Shown here one piece after another: positions 15,661-25,808 of a DNA stretch of 64,000 nucleotides. Location of the stretch: NCBI RefSeq assembly GCF_000186365.1, contig NC_014961.1, forward strand, positions 1-64,000, read 5' to 3'. The DNA is from Desulfurococcus mucosus DSM 2162. Its GTDB lineage: Archaea; Thermoproteota; Thermoprotei_A; Sulfolobales; Desulfurococcaceae. Within the stretch, counting starts at the first letter, position 1. Every line of letters begins with the position of its first letter. The notes below the pieces were generated by a model. That model was not told where the DNA came from, made no database searches, and saw only the letters and a program-made list of their open reading frames with translations. A program made the position numbers and the translations under genes.

Positions 15661-16691
15661 TCTCCTCCCCTCCGCATCCTTGAAGCTATCAGCTCGTACA
15701 CGTATGTAGCTGATAGAGCCATTACCACTACGCCTATGACTACATCGGTCAAGTAGGGCGGTGCACCCGTGCGTAGTTCAACCCATTGACCGCCGAACTG
15801 TAGCCCGCTTATGAATAAGCCGGCTAACACTATCCCGATCGGGTTGTTTCTACCAAGCAACCCTATGCCTATTCCCAGGAATCCGAGACCATGTATCGAT
15901 GACATGGTTGTGTCAATGGAGTATATTGTTGAAACCACGAATAATGCGCCGCCGAGCCCTGCGATACCCCCGGCGAGAGCCATGGTTGATAACAGTGTTC
16001 TCCCAATGTTGAAGCCGGCGTAGAGGGAGGCCTTGGGGTTTAACCCCACGGCACGTATAGAGTAGCCTAGCCCACTGTACTTCAGTGCAAGGTATACTAG
16101 TACGGCAACAATGGATATGATCGTGAAGCCGGCTACACCGGGCAACCTAGCTGGCTGAGGCACGAACACGCTCATATGCGAGTACACGGGGTCAGTGAAC
16201 CTGGAGACTATCAGGTAGAGGACGAGGTAGTATGTAGCCCAATTCATCATTATCGCTACAACCACCTCGTTAACGCTCCTATAGGTTCTCAAATAACCCA
16301 CTATAAGGCCCCACAAACCCCCCGCGAGTGCTCCCAGAAGTATCCCGGCGAAGGAGGCTAACAGGGGTTGCCCCACAGCATTGTACACGGTGTAAGTTGC
16401 CACCAGGCCTGTGAAGGCCCCGATGTAGAGCTGGGATTCCCCTCCTATATTAAACAAACCGGCCAGCATGGGTATTGAAAAAGCCAGCCCAGTTGCTATC
16501 ACGGGAGTGCTCTGCTCCATCAGTATCCTCCAGTTCCTGAATCCCTCGCTGAACATTATGCTGAACACCCTGAGGGGGTCGTACCCGCTTACAAGTAGCA
16601 CGGCGGCTGCCGCGGCGAAGCCTATTAGAAGGGAGAGAGCCTCCTCGGCGATCACCCTGGTGATCTTCGCTAGCAGGATCTCCCTATGCAT
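15657..16691 (-). CDS. Nucleoside ABC transporter permease 1
   Basis: A 344-aa permease (YufP/NupP-like) with ~9 membrane segments. The GLFNIGGESQLYIGA box near residue 80 and RAVGLNPKASLYAG near 218 correspond to the coupling regions of this family. It forms the membrane channel with permease 2. The start overlaps the end of the ATPase gene by 8 bp. Confidence 0.9.
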   Translation of the reverse strand: MHREILLAKITRVIAEEALSLLIGFAAAAAVLLVSGYDPLRVFSIMFSEGFRNWRILMEQSTPVIATGLAFSIPMLAGLFNIGGESQLYIGAFTGLVATYTVYNAVGQPLLASFAGILLGALAGGLWGLIVGYLRTYRSVNEVVVAIMMNWATYYLVLYLIVSRFTDPVYSHMSVFVPQPARLPGVAGFTIISIVAVLVYLALKYSGLGYSIRAVGLNPKASLYAGFNIGRTLLSTMALAGGIAGLGGALFVVSTIYSIDTTMSSIHGLGFLGIGIGLLGRNNPIGIVLAGLFISGLQFGGQWVELRTGAPPYLTDVVIGVVVMALSATYVYELIASRMRRGGE

Positions 16692-18186
16692 TCACACCAC
16701 CCATGAGGAGCCCTATTTTCTCAGGTGTGAACTCCTCGACCCGCCCCTCCCCCATGATTCTCCCCTCATACATAACTGCCACCCTATCGCTGAGCTGGAA
16801 TATCTCATCTAAATCCGTTGAGACAAGGAGTATCCCGATACCCTGGTTCCTCAACTCCAGTAGCCTCTTCCTTATGAACTCTGTTGAAGCGACGTCGACT
16901 CCCTGCGTTGGCTCTGCAACAACTAGGATTCTCGGTTTCCTCGCGATCTCCCTGCCCACCATGAGCTTCTGCTGGTTGCCCCCACTGAGGAATTTAACCG
17001 GGGTATCAGGGTTCGGTGGTTGGACACCGTACTCCTTGATGACTTCAACCGCCTTCTCCTTCGCCTTCTTCCAGTTTACAATACCTAGTCTCCCAGTGTA
17101 TTCATCTATGCTTGTAAGGATCGAGTTTTCGAGAACACTCATGTCGTGGATTAAACCTATCTTCCTGCTCTCAGGGATGTATGCTATTCCAAGCCTGTAC
17201 CTCTCCTTCGTATCCAGCCAGGTTACATCCCTCGAGTCCAGGAGTATTCTCCCCTTGTACGGCTTCCTGAGCCCCGCTATTGTTTCACATAGCTCCGTCT
17301 GCCCGTTGCCCTGCACACCGGCTATGCCAAGTATCTCCCCCTCTCTCACTACAAGGCTCACTCCTCTCAATGCATCCACCCCCTCACCGCCCTTAACCCA
17401 TATGTCTTCGATCCTGAGTACTTCCCTGCCGGGTCCCCTTGAAGGCGGCTTCTCTATGACTAGCTCCACATCCCTGGCAACCATCATCCTGGCTAGCTGC
17501 TGCTCCGATGCCTCACTCGTCTTCACGGTTCCAACCTTGCTTCCCCTCCTTAAAACCGTCACCCTGTCCGTTATCGCTTTAGCCTCCCTGAGCTTATGGG
17601 TGATCAATATAATGGTTATGCCTTTATCCCGTAGCCTTCTAAGAGATGTAAACAATTCTTCTACCTCGAGGGGTGTGAGCACGCTTGTAGGCTCATCCAG
17701 GATGAGTATGCGTGCATCCCTTATCAACGCCTTAAGGATTTCAACCCTCTGCTGTACTCCAACAGGGAGCTCTTCCACGGTCTTCCCCAGCGGGATCCTC
17801 AACCCTGTCTCAGCGATCAGTTTTTCCGCACGCTCCTCTGTATCATCCCTGGATACACCTGGGTTAACGGCACTCATGGAGAGATAGAGGTTGTCGAGCA
17901 CGCTCATGGTTGGAACCAGTGAGAAATGCTGATATATCATTGCGATACCGTGCCTTATTGCATCCCTGGGGCTCCTGAACCTAACCCTTCTACCAAACAC
18001 CTTGATCTCTCCATCGGTGGCATGTATTTCCCCGTAGAGTATGCGCATGAGCGTTGTCTTCCCAGCCCCGTTCTCGCCGAGTAAGCCGTGGATCTCTCCT
18101 TCTTCAACCTCGAAGTCGACGCCGCGGAGGGCGACGACTCCATCAGGGTATATTTTCCTGATGCCAAGCATTTCAACCGCTTTCAT
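16684..18186 (-). CDS. Nucleoside ABC transporter ATPase (two ABC domains)
   Basis: A 500-aa protein with two fused ATPase domains, as in MglA, RbsA and YufO/NupO. Domain 1 has Walker A GENGAGKTT (~37-45) and Walker B ILILDEPTS; domain 2 has the weaker loop GVQGNGQTE, the signature LSGGNQQK and ILVVAEPTQGVD. The second Walker A has Q in place of the lysine, as is common in this family. It energises the two permeases encoded downstream. Confidence 0.92.
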   Translation of the reverse strand: MKAVEMLGIRKIYPDGVVALRGVDFEVEEGEIHGLLGENGAGKTTLMRILYGEIHATDGEIKVFGRRVRFRSPRDAIRHGIAMIYQHFSLVPTMSVLDNLYLSMSAVNPGVSRDDTEERAEKLIAETGLRIPLGKTVEELPVGVQQRVEILKALIRDARILILDEPTSVLTPLEVEELFTSLRRLRDKGITIILITHKLREAKAITDRVTVLRRGSKVGTVKTSEASEQQLARMMVARDVELVIEKPPSRGPGREVLRIEDIWVKGGEGVDALRGVSLVVREGEILGIAGVQGNGQTELCETIAGLRKPYKGRILLDSRDVTWLDTKERYRLGIAYIPESRKIGLIHDMSVLENSILTSIDEYTGRLGIVNWKKAKEKAVEVIKEYGVQPPNPDTPVKFLSGGNQQKLMVGREIARKPRILVVAEPTQGVDVASTEFIRKRLLELRNQGIGILLVSTDLDEIFQLSDRVAVMYEGRIMGEGRVEEFTPEKIGLLMGGVNA

Positions 18187-18268
18187 ACCTGGACAACCAT
18201 CTAGTGATGGGAGAACGGTGCGAACGGGGTAAAAAACGTGATTGAGAAGGTTAACCCGGCATGAAGGG

Positions 18269-19507
18269 TTAAACCTTCCCCTTGCTCAACGCGGCGTTTA
18301 GGTCACCGTTCTTCAGGGCGTTCACTATCTGGTTGTATTCGTCCTCAGTGCTCGGGCTCTTGAAGGCTATCTGCCCGCTGATGATCAACTGCTGCAGCTC
18401 CTGCATTATGCTCCACCCTGTCTCAGTGATGTATGTTCTACGGCTCTCGTTCACAATCCTGACCACGTCATCCGGCGTGAGCCCGGCTTCCAGCTTGGAC
18501 TGGTTGTACGCTATCTCAGCGAAGTACTTGACGCCGTCGAGATCCCAGATGCCGACTCCACCATCCTTCAGGCTGAGGACATGTATTCCGCCACTCCACT
18601 GGTTCTTAACAACCATCTCGATAGCCTTGTACACGGCTACATCAACTCTTTTCGCACCGCTGAACGGCATGTACCTAGGCATGTACCACTCCTGGCTTGC
18701 GTCCTGACCTATGGCGAGCGCGGTACCCTTGCCCTGCTTATTCCAGTCTCTTACAGCGTCAAACATTCCGACATGTGTTAAGCCGGCTAAACCGTAGAGC
18801 ACGCATGCACCGCTCTGCAGCATTGATGTAGCATACTGGTATCCTTTCTGCGTATCACCGAAGGTACCCGTGTAGTCCCATAGGAAGCCTATGGTTTTAT
18901 TGGTCTTCATCTCATAATACTTGACGCCGAAGAGGTAGCCTACGTGGAACCTCCACAGTGGAGGAATAGACATACCGGCTACGGCACCCACCTTGTTGCA
19001 CCCTATCTTGGATGCCATGTCGGCAGCCAGTACACCGACGAGTGCCCCAGCCTCCTGCTCTGAGAACAAGATGTCAACCTCATTAGGCCTATTGATGAAT
19101 GTTGATGCATCAATCAAGGCATACTTCTGGTTCGGGTATTTGTCAGCGGTCTCATTCAACGGCGAGGTCCATAGGAAGCCCACGAGCACTATTAGATCGT
19201 ACTCACCACTGCTTGAAAGAGTTTCAAGCAGCTCTTTCATCTTGCCCTGAGACTGTGGTGTCGTGTACTCAACGGTGACGCCGAAGTCGTGTTTAGCCTT
19301 CTCGGCACCAAGCCACGCCATGTCGTTGAAGCTCAGGTCTCCTCTACCGCCGACATCGAAGAGTATTGCCACCTTCACGGGTTTACTGGTTGTCGTCGTG
19401 GTTTTAGCTGGTTGAGACGTTGACACATAATAGTATACTCCTACAGCGGCCACCAGGATTACTACGACTAGGATTGCTACAAGGGTTTTCGTGGCGAGGG
19501 ACTTCAA
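18269..19507 (-). CDS. BmpA-type nucleoside-binding protein of the ABC transporter
   Basis: A 412-aa extracytoplasmic binding protein of the BMP/PnrA family. It has an N-terminal membrane anchor (about residues 8-27) followed by a Thr/Ser-rich linker, typical of archaeal surface-anchored binding proteins, then the Bmp domain starting with VKVAILFDVGGRGDLSFND. TTG 19507 is chosen because GGGGTGG precedes it; GTG 19531 also is in frame. First gene of the transporter-phosphorylase operon, with a TATA-like ATAAATAAG ~30 bp upstream. PnrA proteins bind purine nucleosides, which matches the phosphorylase gene. Confidence 0.9.
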   Translation of the reverse strand: MKSLATKTLVAILVVVILVAAVGVYYYVSTSQPAKTTTTTSKPVKVAILFDVGGRGDLSFNDMAWLGAEKAKHDFGVTVEYTTPQSQGKMKELLETLSSSGEYDLIVLVGFLWTSPLNETADKYPNQKYALIDASTFINRPNEVDILFSEQEAGALVGVLAADMASKIGCNKVGAVAGMSIPPLWRFHVGYLFGVKYYEMKTNKTIGFLWDYTGTFGDTQKGYQYATSMLQSGACVLYGLAGLTHVGMFDAVRDWNKQGKGTALAIGQDASQEWYMPRYMPFSGAKRVDVAVYKAIEMVVKNQWSGGIHVLSLKDGGVGIWDLDGVKYFAEIAYNQSKLEAGLTPDDVVRIVNESRRTYITETGWSIMQELQQLIISGQIAFKSPSTEDEYNQIVNALKNGDLNAALSKGKV

Positions 19508-19592
19508 GCTATCCACCCCGTGTTTAAACACTTATTTATCCCCCAACATAATAAAACTTACGCTGTGAAACACTCAACCACCGGTGGGGGCG

Positions 19593-20594
19593 TTGAAAGC
19601 ACTCCTCCTCGAGGAACCCAAGCACATCAGGCTAACGGAGGTCGAGCAGCCGAGCCCGGGACCCGGGTGGCTGCTCATCAGGGTTGAAAGAGCAGGTATC
19701 TGTGGAACGGATAAAGCAATGTACACGGGAACATACCGGTTGCTTAAGAAACCGCTTATCCCGGGCCACGAGGTTTCAGGCATCGTTGTAGATGTGGGAG
19801 CAGGGGTTTCAAGGGATCTAGTGGGGCGGAGGGTCACAACCGAGATAAACGTTTACTGTGGTAAATGCTGGTACTGCAGGAATGGAATGCACACGCATTG
19901 CCCGTATAGGGAGACCATAGGGATCACGCGTGATGGAGGTATGGCCGAGTACATGGTTACCAGGGCAGACCTCATACATGTGGTTGACGATCTCTCACCT
20001 CTCCAGGCAGCCTTCGTGGAGCCATTGGCAGCCGTCGTCGAAATGGTGGAGATGGAGCCTGTGAGACCATTGAGCAGGGTTGCAGTGATAGGGGTTGGAG
20101 CAATAGGCTTACTGGCTGTTCAAGTACTTAGATTATTCAACCCCGAGCTAATAGTAGCTGTCTCAAGGCCCGGATCCCCGAAGGCTCGCCTTGCAGGAGA
20201 GCTCGGCGCGGACCTAGTGGTAGACTACCCGGAGCTCACGGAGATACTGAGGCGTGAGACCCCTGAGGGGCAGGGATTCGACTACGTGGTTGAGGCAACT
20301 GGTAGCTCTAAGGGGTTGGAGATAGCGGTAGACATAGCTAGGCCTAGAGGAGTCGTCGCCTTGAAGTCGACTCATGGCTCCCCCGTCAGCTTCGACCAGA
20401 CCAAGGCGGTTATCAAAGAGCTCAGGTTGACCACGTCTAGATGCGGCCCCTTCGACAAGGCGATAAGCCTCTTGAGGAAGAGGCTTGTCAACGTGGATAA
20501 ACTCGTTACATCAGAGTATGGTCTCGAGAAGGGGGCGGAGGCCTTCGAGAAGAGCCTTGAAAGAGACCAGGTTAAGGTGCACATAGTTATCTAG
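19593..20594 (+). CDS. Zinc-dependent medium-chain alcohol/polyol dehydrogenase
   Basis: A 333-aa MDR-family enzyme. The catalytic zinc ligands are C of GICGTD and H-E of PGHEVSG; four cysteines in the segment VYCGKCWYCRNGMHTHC bind the structural zinc; the NAD(P)-binding GVGAIGLLAV follows near residue 160. Substrates in the family include threonine, sugars and polyols, and cannot be told here. TTG 19593 with GGTG six bases before it gives the normal first residues MKALLLEEP; GTG 19584 is the alternative. The neighbouring RpiB-like gene on the same strand hints at sugar metabolism. Confidence 0.85.
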   Translation: MKALLLEEPKHIRLTEVEQPSPGPGWLLIRVERAGICGTDKAMYTGTYRLLKKPLIPGHEVSGIVVDVGAGVSRDLVGRRVTTEINVYCGKCWYCRNGMHTHCPYRETIGITRDGGMAEYMVTRADLIHVVDDLSPLQAAFVEPLAAVVEMVEMEPVRPLSRVAVIGVGAIGLLAVQVLRLFNPELIVAVSRPGSPKARLAGELGADLVVDYPELTEILRRETPEGQGFDYVVEATGSSKGLEIAVDIARPRGVVALKSTHGSPVSFDQTKAVIKELRLTTSRCGPFDKAISLLRKRLVNVDKLVTSEYGLEKGAEAFEKSLERDQVKVHIVI

Positions 20595-20655
20595 TGCTCC
20601 GGGCAAGCCATGTTTAATACCGGTTGAAACCAGATTAATGTTAATGGTGGTTTCT

Positions 20656-21108
20656 ATGCGCGTGGCTGTGGGCTCAGACGACACCTACAGTGTCGCCGGC
20701 TTCATAGCTGAATACTTGAGGAGGAAAGGGTTCGAGGTCAAGCTGGTGGGCGCCCTAGCCACTGGGAAGCCGTATCCATGGCCTGATGTGGGCTTCGAAG
20801 TAGGCTCCATGGTGGCCCGTGGTGAAGTAGACTATGGGGTTGTAATATGCTATACTGGTACAGGTGTCTCGATAGCTGCTAACAAGGTGAAAGGAGTTAG
20901 AGCAGCCCTAGTAACGGATGCCAGGAATGCTGAGGGTGCTAGGAAGTGGAATGACGCCAATGTCCTGGCGCTGAGCGCCAGGTTGACGAGCGAGGAGCTT
21001 GCGAAGGAGATAATAGACGCGTTTTTCGCTGTGAGGGAGGTAGATCCCTCCGAGGCAGAGAACATCAGGAAGCTGAAGGCGGTTGACACCCTGGGAGATA
21101 CTCGTTAA
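20656..21108 (+). CDS. rpiB: RpiB/LacAB-family sugar-phosphate isomerase
   Basis: A 150-aa protein of the RpiB/LacAB family, which interconverts ribose-5-phosphate and ribulose-5-phosphate or similar phosphates. The opening VAVGSDD has the conserved aspartates, and CYTGTGVSIAANKVKGVRAAL contains the catalytic cysteine and the phosphate loop. The ATG at 20656 with GGTGG upstream fits the family better than ATG 20638. It could handle ribose-phosphate from the nucleoside phosphorylase, but that is inference. Confidence 0.85.
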   Translation: MRVAVGSDDTYSVAGFIAEYLRRKGFEVKLVGALATGKPYPWPDVGFEVGSMVARGEVDYGVVICYTGTGVSIAANKVKGVRAALVTDARNAEGARKWNDANVLALSARLTSEELAKEIIDAFFAVREVDPSEAENIRKLKAVDTLGDTR

Positions 21109-21109
21109 A

Positions 21110-22948
21110 CTACTCAACGGTGACGGTTTTAGCGAGATTCCTGGGTTTATCCGGGTCTAGTCCCTTCAATGATGCCACATGGTATGCTAGCAACTGGAGT
21201 GGCGGCGTGTGTGTCAGAGCTGTTGCTATCCAGTGAGCCCTGGGGACTTCGATCGCCAGGTCAACTCTCTCCCTGAGCTCGGAGCCCCTTGGCAGCACTC
21301 CCACTATGACTCCTCCCCTGGCACGCATCTCCTCAATGTTGCCCAGTAGCATTCTCTGGAGCTCGGCATCGTTCGGGATGGTGAAGACCACTGGGAACGA
21401 TGGCTCAACTAGTGCTATGGGTCCATGCTTCGATTCGCCTGCTGGGTATGCCTCGGCATGCACATATGCTATCTCCTTTATCTTGAGCGCCCCCTCCCTT
21501 GCCACCGGTAACCCTACCCCCCTGCTCAAGTAGTACATGCTCTTCGAGCCGGCGATTCTTTCAGCCAGCTTCTTAACGAGCTCGCTGGTCGTAGAGATGG
21601 ATTCCTCAACATGCTTGGGTGTGGATTCAAGCTCCTTCAGTAGCTCCATTTCCTCCCCGCCTCTAAGGCTCCCGATCCTGGTAGCCGTCTCAACCGCCAG
21701 CCATGTCAGGGCAAGTGTCTGGGTTAGAAAGGTCTTCGTCGCCGCTACACCTATTTCGGGCCCTGCCCTAGTGTAGACCGCTACATCGCTCTCCCGGGCG
21801 ATCGCTGAGTCGACGGCATTGGTTAAACTGATGACACGGCTCCCTCTCTTCTTGAACGCGCGTAACGCCTTAAGGGTATCCATGGTCTCCCCGCTCTGGC
21901 TCACAGCCACGAGCACGTCCCTGGGTCCGGCTGCATTCACATACGACCCGTACTCGCTTGCTATGAATGCTATAACTGGTCTCTCAGCGAGCCTCATGGA
22001 GATTAACGCGAAGTATTCTGATGCATGGTAACTCGTGCCAGCCCCGGTTACGAACACTGTGTCAGCGTCGGCAAGCATCTCGGCTGCTTCACCCATCATG
22101 GCGTCACTCATCAACCCGTGCAGGGTGCTCCTAAGGGCCCTGGGCTGCTCATGTATCTCCTTGAGCATGAAGTGAGGGTAACCCTCCTTCTCGGCGTCAC
22201 TGATATCCCATTCAACAATCCTGACGTAGTCGGCTGCGTTCACCAAGCGGCCTGAGGAAGCGTCCTCCACGTGTATCGATGAGGGGGTTATGTAGCCTAC
22301 CCACCCATCCCGGACAACTATGATCCTCCTAGTGTGCTCGAGCAGCGCTGGTATATCGCTGGCTACTAGATTGTACCCGGGCCCCACGCCTATTACAAGG
22401 GGGCTATCCTTCCTCGCGAAGAATATTTTATCGGGCTCCAGCGGCGTAACCATTAGGAGAGCGTATGCTCCTTTAAGTGCTGCAACAGCCCTCCTGAAAG
22501 CCTGGTATACGTCACCGGTTTCACGATAGTATTCCTCGATGAGGTGGGCTACTACCTCCGTGTCTGTCTCACTCCTGAACACGTGGCCCCTGGCCGAGAG
22601 GGCCTTCTTCAGCTCCAGGTAGTTCTCTAGAACCCCGTTGTGCACCACGGCGAAGACATTACCGCAGTCGGTGTGTGGATGCGCGTTCACATCGCTGGGT
22701 GCTCCATGCGTTGCCCACCTAGTGTGGCCGATTCCTGTAACGCCTTCAAGCTTGGTGAAAGAGTACTTCTCCTCCAGGTCCCGTAGCTTACCCTTACCCT
22801 TCAACACGACTAGCTTACCATCGGATACCACGGCCACGCCAGCGGAGTCGTAGCCCCTGTACTCGAGCCTTAGAAGACCCCTGTAGATGGCTTCCCCGAG
22901 CCTGAGGGCCTTCTTGTCCCGTAGGCACAGCCCTATTATCCCGCACAC
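21110..22948 (-). CDS. glmS: Glutamine--fructose-6-phosphate aminotransferase (isomerizing)
   Basis: A 612-aa enzyme making glucosamine-6-phosphate for UDP-GlcNAc and glycan synthesis. The start is GTG at 22948, which places the catalytic cysteine right after the initiator (CGIIG), as the N-terminal nucleophile mechanism requires. The glutaminase domain spans ~1-235 (EYRGYDSAGVAV, HTRWATHG) and two SIS isomerase domains follow (GAGTSYHAS, SQSGET; end DKPRNLAKTVTVE). A TATA box at ~22975-22985 is shared in the divergent region with the UMP kinase gene. Confidence 0.97.
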   Translation of the reverse strand: MCGIIGLCLRDKKALRLGEAIYRGLLRLEYRGYDSAGVAVVSDGKLVVLKGKGKLRDLEEKYSFTKLEGVTGIGHTRWATHGAPSDVNAHPHTDCGNVFAVVHNGVLENYLELKKALSARGHVFRSETDTEVVAHLIEEYYRETGDVYQAFRRAVAALKGAYALLMVTPLEPDKIFFARKDSPLVIGVGPGYNLVASDIPALLEHTRRIIVVRDGWVGYITPSSIHVEDASSGRLVNAADYVRIVEWDISDAEKEGYPHFMLKEIHEQPRALRSTLHGLMSDAMMGEAAEMLADADTVFVTGAGTSYHASEYFALISMRLAERPVIAFIASEYGSYVNAAGPRDVLVAVSQSGETMDTLKALRAFKKRGSRVISLTNAVDSAIARESDVAVYTRAGPEIGVAATKTFLTQTLALTWLAVETATRIGSLRGGEEMELLKELESTPKHVEESISTTSELVKKLAERIAGSKSMYYLSRGVGLPVAREGALKIKEIAYVHAEAYPAGESKHGPIALVEPSFPVVFTIPNDAELQRMLLGNIEEMRARGGVIVGVLPRGSELRERVDLAIEVPRAHWIATALTHTPPLQLLAYHVASLKGLDPDKPRNLAKTVTVE

Positions 22949-23016
22949 TTCACTAAACCCCTCTCGGGCACTATAATTAAAAAGCACCTCTATTTTTAAA
23001 GACCTTGGTGGGTGCT

Positions 23017-23691
23017 GTGGAAACACTGGTTCTGAAGATAACTGGTAAAGTATTCGATGAAGGAGCAAGCCTGGTTGCAAGATACATTGAGCTCTTAAGG
23101 ATGCTGCTCGACGAGTACAGGGTAGTGGTAGTGGCCGGCGGCGGCAACATGGCGAGGAAATATATCTCCGATGCCAGGGCGCTCGGCGTCTCCTCCAACT
23201 ACTGGCTTGACACTATAGGTATATGGGCGTCGAGGCTGAACAGCCTCCTACTCGCATCCTCGCTCCAGCCCTATGCATACCCTAAGCCCGCGGCGAGCCT
23301 GGAGGAGGTCCTAGACGCTTTGTCATCGCATAGGGTGGTGGCCATGGGGGGATTGATCCCTGGGCAGTCAACGGCCTCCACAGCTGTTGAAGTAGCTGAA
23401 GCCGTAGGCGTTGGAAAACTCTACTACTTCTCAGCCGTGGGCTTCGTCTACGATAAGGATCCCCTGAGACATCCTGATGCAAAGCCGCTGAGAGAGGTTG
23501 ATGCCACCAGGCTTAAGGCGATGCTTGAGCAGAAGCAGCTGCCCGGTGAATATGCTTTAATAGATGAGAAAGCACTCGACTTGGCGGTGAGGAGTAACAT
23601 AGTGATCCAGTTGATAAGCCACCGGGAACCCGAGAAACTCATGGAGGCTATGAGGGGAGGCAACCCAGGCAGCGTGATATATCCGCGTTGA
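23017..23691 (+). CDS. pyrH: Uridylate kinase (archaeal UMP kinase)
   Basis: A 224-aa amino-acid-kinase-fold enzyme phosphorylating UMP to UDP. LKITGKVFDE opens the protein, VVVAGGGNMAR is the glycine loop near 35, and VYDKDPLRHPDAK the nucleotide segment near 147. GTG 23017 is taken as start because a TATA box (CTATTTTTAAAG, ~22990-23000) predicts a leaderless transcript near there and homologues start with METLVLKI-like residues; TTG 23005 is also in frame. Confidence 0.9.
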   Translation: METLVLKITGKVFDEGASLVARYIELLRMLLDEYRVVVVAGGGNMARKYISDARALGVSSNYWLDTIGIWASRLNSLLLASSLQPYAYPKPAASLEEVLDALSSHRVVAMGGLIPGQSTASTAVEVAEAVGVGKLYYFSAVGFVYDKDPLRHPDAKPLREVDATRLKAMLEQKQLPGEYALIDEKALDLAVRSNIVIQLISHREPEKLMEAMRGGNPGSVIYPR

Positions 23692-24490
23692 AGAAAAACA
23701 TGGTGCACCCGGGTTCAGCCAGGCATGTGCATCAGAACACTGAGCGCAGGAGCCCGCCGTCCACAGGTATGGAAGCACCATTCAAGTATGACGCGTACTC
23801 GCTCACCAGGAATGCTACAACCCTACCATACTCCTTGGGCGAGCCAAGCCTCCCAAGCGGGATCTCGCTCACATAGTCCCTATACGCCTCACTGTAAGGC
23901 TTCCCCTCCCTTCCAGCCTTCTCCTCGATGAGCCTCCTCACCCTATCCGTCTCTATGTACCCTGGCATTACAGCGTTCACCCTTATACCCTCCCTGCCGA
24001 GCTCCCTTGCAAGGGTTCTCACGAGTCCATGAATACCCAGCCTTAACACGTTTGAAAGGGCTAGGTTGCCCAGCGGCTCCTTCACAGCTATACTGGTCGA
24101 GAACACTATAGAGGGATTCCTAGACCTCCTTAGATAAGGAATGGATGCGTTAACCAGCCATATAGCGTTCAGGATCAAGAGCCTAGTGTTCTCCTCCCAT
24201 TCATCCTCCCGGATCTCCAGGAACCTGCCGGGCCTAGGAGGCCCCGTGATATACACCACTGAGTCTAATCCATCCAGATACCTGGCTGACTCCTCGACGA
24301 GGCGATGAACATCCTCCCGCCTCGTGAGATCCGCTGCAACCCCGTATACCCTCCCCTCATACTTCCCCCTTAGCTCGCTGAGAGCCTTCTCAACGCTTTC
24401 ACGCGTCCTGCCATTGAGAACAACGCGTGCACCCTCCTCCAGCAAGACTTCAACAGCCCCTCTTCCAAGACCCCTTGTCGAAGCCGTTAC

Positions 24491-25808
24491 CGTGAAAGAA
24501 AGCCTCGCCTTTCAGGGCGGGGATGCTGAGTTTAAATGTGTTGTAGCTGTTGTAGTAGAAGTGGGGGTTTCCTCTATGGGCGGTGAGGGTTTCCTAACCC
24601 TGTGCGCTGTCTTCAGGGTTAGCCCCGAGCCCGTGGGGGAGCCCCTTCTCTTAAGCCTGCTTAGGAGGTACCGTGATGCACTGAACTACTCGATCAAGAG
24701 GATTCACGGATATATGGAGGAGAACGGTTTGAAGAAAACGCCCGGCGACGGCGCGGTGCACGGACTGCTCTACGAAGAGCTGAAGTCGAGGTTCGGCCTC
24801 CCATCGAGGATTGCCATAGACTGCTACAGGGAGGCTAAATCCATCCTTAAAAGCTGGCTGGGCAACGGCGGAAACGGCAGGCTACCGAGGGCTAGGAGAC
24901 CAAGGATGTGGCTAACGGAGAGGTACGGGTATAGGGTTAAGGACGGCTATGTCGAGATCATAGGCGGGTTGAGGCTGAAGATCATCGGCTGGGACAGGCG
25001 CTACGACCAGTACCCGAGCCGCCAGGCTGTCTTGACGTATAGGAACGGAAAGTTCCTGCTTAGGGTTGCAAAGATGGTTCCAAAGCCCCAGCCCATCAAC
25101 CCCGTCGACGTCTTGGCGGTGGACGTCAACGAGAAGTATATTGTGGCGGGCAACCACCGGGTTGAACACAGGTTTGAGACCGCAGTCGAGAAGGCAGTGA
25201 GGTACAGGGAGCTCGCTGAAAGGTTGCAGAGGAAGTACTCTAATGGGAGCTATCGAGCGTGGCTTAGGCGGAGGGGCATACGGGACAGGGTGAGGCGTTT
25301 CCACGAGAAGGCTAGGAGCATTATCGAGGACTGGGCTAGGAAGACTTCGCACGAGATAGTGGTGGTAGCTAGGCAAAACAACTACGCCATTGCAAGAGAG
25401 GACTTGACGTACTTGGTAGAGTCTTTAAGAAAGCTACCGAGACAGCATAGAACGAGGCTGGTTCTGCTGGGCTACCGCAGGCTCGGCTACTGGCTTGACT
25501 GGCAGTGCGAGAAACACGGGGTGCCGTGCATAGCCGTCAACCCTAAGGATACCTCCTCCACCTGCCCCCTATGCGGCTCAAGGCTCGTCGAAAGCGGGTA
25601 TAGGAGGTTGAAGTGCCCTAGTTGCGGTTTTGAAGCCGATAGGGACACTGTGGCCGTATTAAACATACGTAGAAAAGCCCTAGCCCAGATGGGGGGATCT
25701 CTGACCACCCCGACTGCCCCGCAGATGACGGATGTAGCCCCGAACAGATGCGGGGAACCCGTGAACCGCCCTAAAGGAAACCCCCTTTTAGGGCGGGGAG
25801 GAGGTCAG
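24491..25808 (+). mobile_element. TnpB-only IS605/IS1341-type insertion element
   Basis: The 1318-bp boundaries follow from the interrupted SDR gene: the left flank ends with TTAC (24487-24490) and the right flank begins at 25809 (one base ambiguous because both flanks have C). The left end carries a 7-bp hairpin (CCTCGCC/GGCGGGG, ~24503-24521) and the right end a 10-bp hairpin (CCGCCCTAAA/TTTAGGGCGG, ~25767-25797). There are no target duplication and no inverted repeats, as expected for this family. No Y1 transposase gene (tnpA) is present, so movement would need one in trans. Confidence 0.9.

Noticed and set aside
24324-24575. N-terminal extension of TnpB upstream of the element
   Set aside because: This stretch is the antisense of the SDR gene plus the element left end; the protein-like TnpB sequence begins at ATG 24576.
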